DNA of 64,000 nucleotides from Halorussus pelagicus (GTDB lineage: Archaea; Halobacteriota; Halobacteria; Halobacteriales; Haladaptataceae): assembly GCF_004087835.1 (NCBI RefSeq), contig NZ_CP035119.1:2294001-2358000 (forward strand), given 5' to 3'. The stretch's first letter is position 1. Each line of letters begins with the position of its first letter. The notes below the pieces were generated by a model. The model worked only from the letters and a program-made list of their open reading frames with translations. It ran no database searches and was not told the DNA's origin. Below are positions 62,250-64,000 of the stretch, one piece after another. A program made the position numbers and the translations under genes.

Positions 62250-62289
62250 ATCGGCGTCCCGTTCCGGAACCCGACGTTTCAGAACTCGA

Positions 62290-62294
62290 TTTTT
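62290..62294 (+). terminator. T-run after the L12 gene
   Basis: Five T residues follow by about 40 bases the L12 stop. Archaeal terminators need only a T-run, so this is a candidate end of the L1-L10-L12 transcript. Confidence 0.35.
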
Positions 62295-62478
62295 CTTTCG
62301 CACGCTACCGAAGAGTGGCTACTGGGTGACTGTCGAACGGTCGGATTTCTAGAGAGGCGTCACTCGGTTTCGCGTCACCCCGACTTCACGCTCTCGGCAA
62401 CCATGCTTTCACGAACCCAAATGAACTTTCAGTGAAGTTTCCGTAAGGGTCAAAGTCTGAGGGCAAGAATTGAGGGGT

Positions 62479-62895
62479 ATGAGCGCAGATTCCGAACAGC
62501 AGTCGATTCGCTGCCTCGTCGCCAAAGTCGGACTTGACGGGCACGACCGCGGCGCACACGTCATCGCGCGGGCGTTCCGCGACGCCGGGTTCGAGGTCAT
62601 TTACTCGGGGCTTCACAACGCGCCCGACGAAATCGTGCAGGCGGCGGTCCAAGAGGACGTGAACGTGCTGGGCATCTCCATCCTCTCGGGTGCCCACAAC
62701 ACGCTCGTCCCCAAAATCATCGAGGGTCTCAAGGAGTACGACGCCTTCGAGGACACCCTCATCCTCGTCGGCGGGGTCGTCCCCGACGACGACAAGGCGG
62801 AACTCAAGGAACTGGGCGTCGCCGAGGTGTTCGGTCCCGGCACGCCGATGGAGGAGACCATCGAGTTCGTCCGCGAGAACGCCCCGCAGCGATGA
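62479..62895 (+). CDS. Methylmalonyl-CoA mutase, B12-binding C-terminal subunit
   Basis: 138 residues. The cobalamin-binding motif DGHDRG (in VGLDGHDRGAHVIARAF) is followed by GFEVIYSGLHNAPDEIVQAAVQEDVNVLGISILSGAH, with the conserved SxL-GG positions. It is the small subunit of an archaeal mutase; the catalytic large subunit is not in the window. The stop overlaps the GTPase start by 4 bases. Confidence 0.9.
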   Translation: MSADSEQQSIRCLVAKVGLDGHDRGAHVIARAFRDAGFEVIYSGLHNAPDEIVQAAVQEDVNVLGISILSGAHNTLVPKIIEGLKEYDAFEDTLILVGGVVPDDDKAELKELGVAEVFGPGTPMEETIEFVRENAPQR

Positions 62896-63947
62896 GCGGT
62901 GAACCCGACCACGCCGAACTGCTCGAAGAACTGCTGGCGGGCAAGCACCGCGCGCTGGCCCGTACCATCACCAAAATCGAGAACCGCGCGCCGGGGTACC
63001 GAAACCTCGTCTCGCAACTCCACCAGCACACCGGCGACGCCGAGGTCATCGGCATCACGGGCAGTCCCGGCGCTGGCAAATCGACGCTTGTGGACAAGAT
63101 GGCCAACTACTACCGCGAGCGCGGCGAGACGGTTGGCGTCATCGCGGTTGACCCCTCTTCGCCGTTCACGGGTGGTGCCGTCCTCGGCGACCGCATCCGG
63201 ATGGCGAGCAACGTCGGCGACATGGACGTGTTCTTCCGGTCGATGTCGGCCCGCGGTACGCTCGGCGGCCTCTCGACCGCGACCACGGACGCGGTGAAGG
63301 CGCTCGACGCCTTTGGCAAGGACAAGATACTCATCGAGACGGTCGGCGCTGGCCAGAACGAGATAGACATCGTGAAGTCCGCCGACACGGTCACGGTGCT
63401 GGTCCCACCGGGAAGCGGCGACGACGTGCAGATGCTCAAAGCGGGCATCCTCGAAATCGCCGACGTGTTCGTCGTCAACAAGGCCGACCTCGCGGGCGCG
63501 GACCGAACCGTGCAGGAACTCCGCGAGATGGTCCACATGCAACAGGACAACACGGCGAGTCTCGCCACGGGCCACCACGGCGCGGGCGCGACCAGCGACG
63601 AGCGCGACGAAGGAGACGACGCCGACGACGAGACCGATAGCTGGGACCCCCAAATCGTGGAGACCGTCGCCAAGGACGGCGAGGGCGTCGAGACGCTGGT
63701 CGAGACGCTCGCGGACCACGCCGACTACCTCGCCGAGTCGGGCCTGCTCGAAGAGAAGGCCCGGATGCGCTACGCCGAGGAGATTCGCAATCTGCTCCGC
63801 GACGACGTGGGCACCCTGCTGGAGGACGAAATCGAGCGACAGGGCGGCATCGAAGCGTTCGCCCAACAGGTCCTCGAACGCGAGACCGACCCCTACTCGG
63901 TCGCAGACGAGGTTATCGGCCCGCTCGAAGACTGCCTCGAAGAGTAG
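62892..63947 (+). CDS. meaB: Methylmalonyl-CoA mutase chaperone GTPase
   Basis: 351 residues. A G3E-type P-loop GTPase: GSPGAGKSTL near residues 57-66, ETVGAGQNEIDI and the specificity motif NKADLAGA. It guards B12 loading of methylmalonyl-CoA mutase, which fits its position. An insertion rich in Asp, Glu and Gly (about residues 225-250) is unlike bacterial MeaB. The C-terminal dimerisation arm is present. Confidence 0.92.
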   Translation: MSGEPDHAELLEELLAGKHRALARTITKIENRAPGYRNLVSQLHQHTGDAEVIGITGSPGAGKSTLVDKMANYYRERGETVGVIAVDPSSPFTGGAVLGDRIRMASNVGDMDVFFRSMSARGTLGGLSTATTDAVKALDAFGKDKILIETVGAGQNEIDIVKSADTVTVLVPPGSGDDVQMLKAGILEIADVFVVNKADLAGADRTVQELREMVHMQQDNTASLATGHHGAGATSDERDEGDDADDETDSWDPQIVETVAKDGEGVETLVETLADHADYLAESGLLEEKARMRYAEEIRNLLRDDVGTLLEDEIERQGGIEAFAQQVLERETDPYSVADEVIGPLEDCLEE

Positions 63948-64000
63948 TCCGGCCACGTCTTTTTGCTCGAACGTTTTCGTCCCGGTGGCCCGTCCGACTC

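Noticed and set aside
1-64000. Insertion sequences, integrases or origin-recognition genes
   Set aside because: No transposase, integrase or Orc/Cdc6 sequence was recognised; mobility is only indicated by scars, composition and small toxin-antitoxin genes.

Overview
The window is a stretch of haloarchaeal chromosome (class Halobacteria). The coding DNA is GC-rich with acidic proteins. Promoters are archaeal: TATA elements lie about 25-30 bases before leaderless or nearly leaderless starts. Exported proteins carry twin-arginine (Tat) signals. Several gene groups are diagnostic of Archaea: the L44e/S27e/aIF2-alpha/Nop10 group, archaeal NAC, transcription factor S, PurN-PurH fusion, L1-L10-L12 operon and halocyanin. 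The genus cannot be fixed from the sequence alone.

Layout. 1-1,200: the end of a Trm5 methyltransferase, a tRNA-Thr with duplicated 3'-end sequence behind it, and a small Tat protein. 1.4-7 kb: an enoyl-reductase-like protein, phytoene synthase, and divergent purNH and purB. 7-10 kb is an accessory island: a TumE/HTH-type toxin-antitoxin pair and a halocin C8-like peptide precursor flanked by small uncharacterised genes. 10-16 kb: a six-gene operon dapA-dapB-dapD-lysA-dapF-dapE for lysine by the succinylase diaminopimelate route, with every junction overlapping by 4 bases. 16-24 kb: housekeeping genes, including two phosphoesterases, a NYN protein, PUA, NAC, TrmI, a formyltransferase-like protein, TFS and a FAD oxidoreductase. 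24-30 kb is a second accessory region: a possible toxin-antitoxin pair with a PIN-like member, regulators, a J-domain protein, a Tat-exported protein with a very hydrophobic C-terminus, and an M48-like pseudopeptidase beside a genuine M48 peptidase. 30-32.4 kb: the conserved translation and proteasome-chaperone operon. 32.8-41 kb: mixed membrane and secreted proteins, then a nucleic-acid operon (DUF5788, PolX, Mut7-C). 41-47 kb: a methyltransferase and a pilB-pilC secretion pair. 47-52.5 kb: a decayed NAD(P)-binding gene, the haem-copper oxidase subunit I and small membrane proteins clustered with it. 52.5-60 kb: a beta-helix surface protein, sugar-related enzymes, an M42 peptidase and a halocyanin. 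60-64 kb: the L1-L10-L12 operon with a structured leader, then the B12-binding subunit of methylmalonyl-CoA mutase with MeaB.

The most notable items are these. The protein at 8,822-9,688 reproduces the ten-cysteine spacing of halocin C8 behind a Tat signal and an N-terminal domain. The 27,149-30,154 locus combines a secreted protein with a hydrophobic tail, a membrane protein that aligns with M48 peptidases but has lost its zinc-binding residues, and an intact M48 peptidase. This could be an undescribed peptide-maturation or immunity module. The remaining genes are mostly recognisable haloarchaeal core genes.
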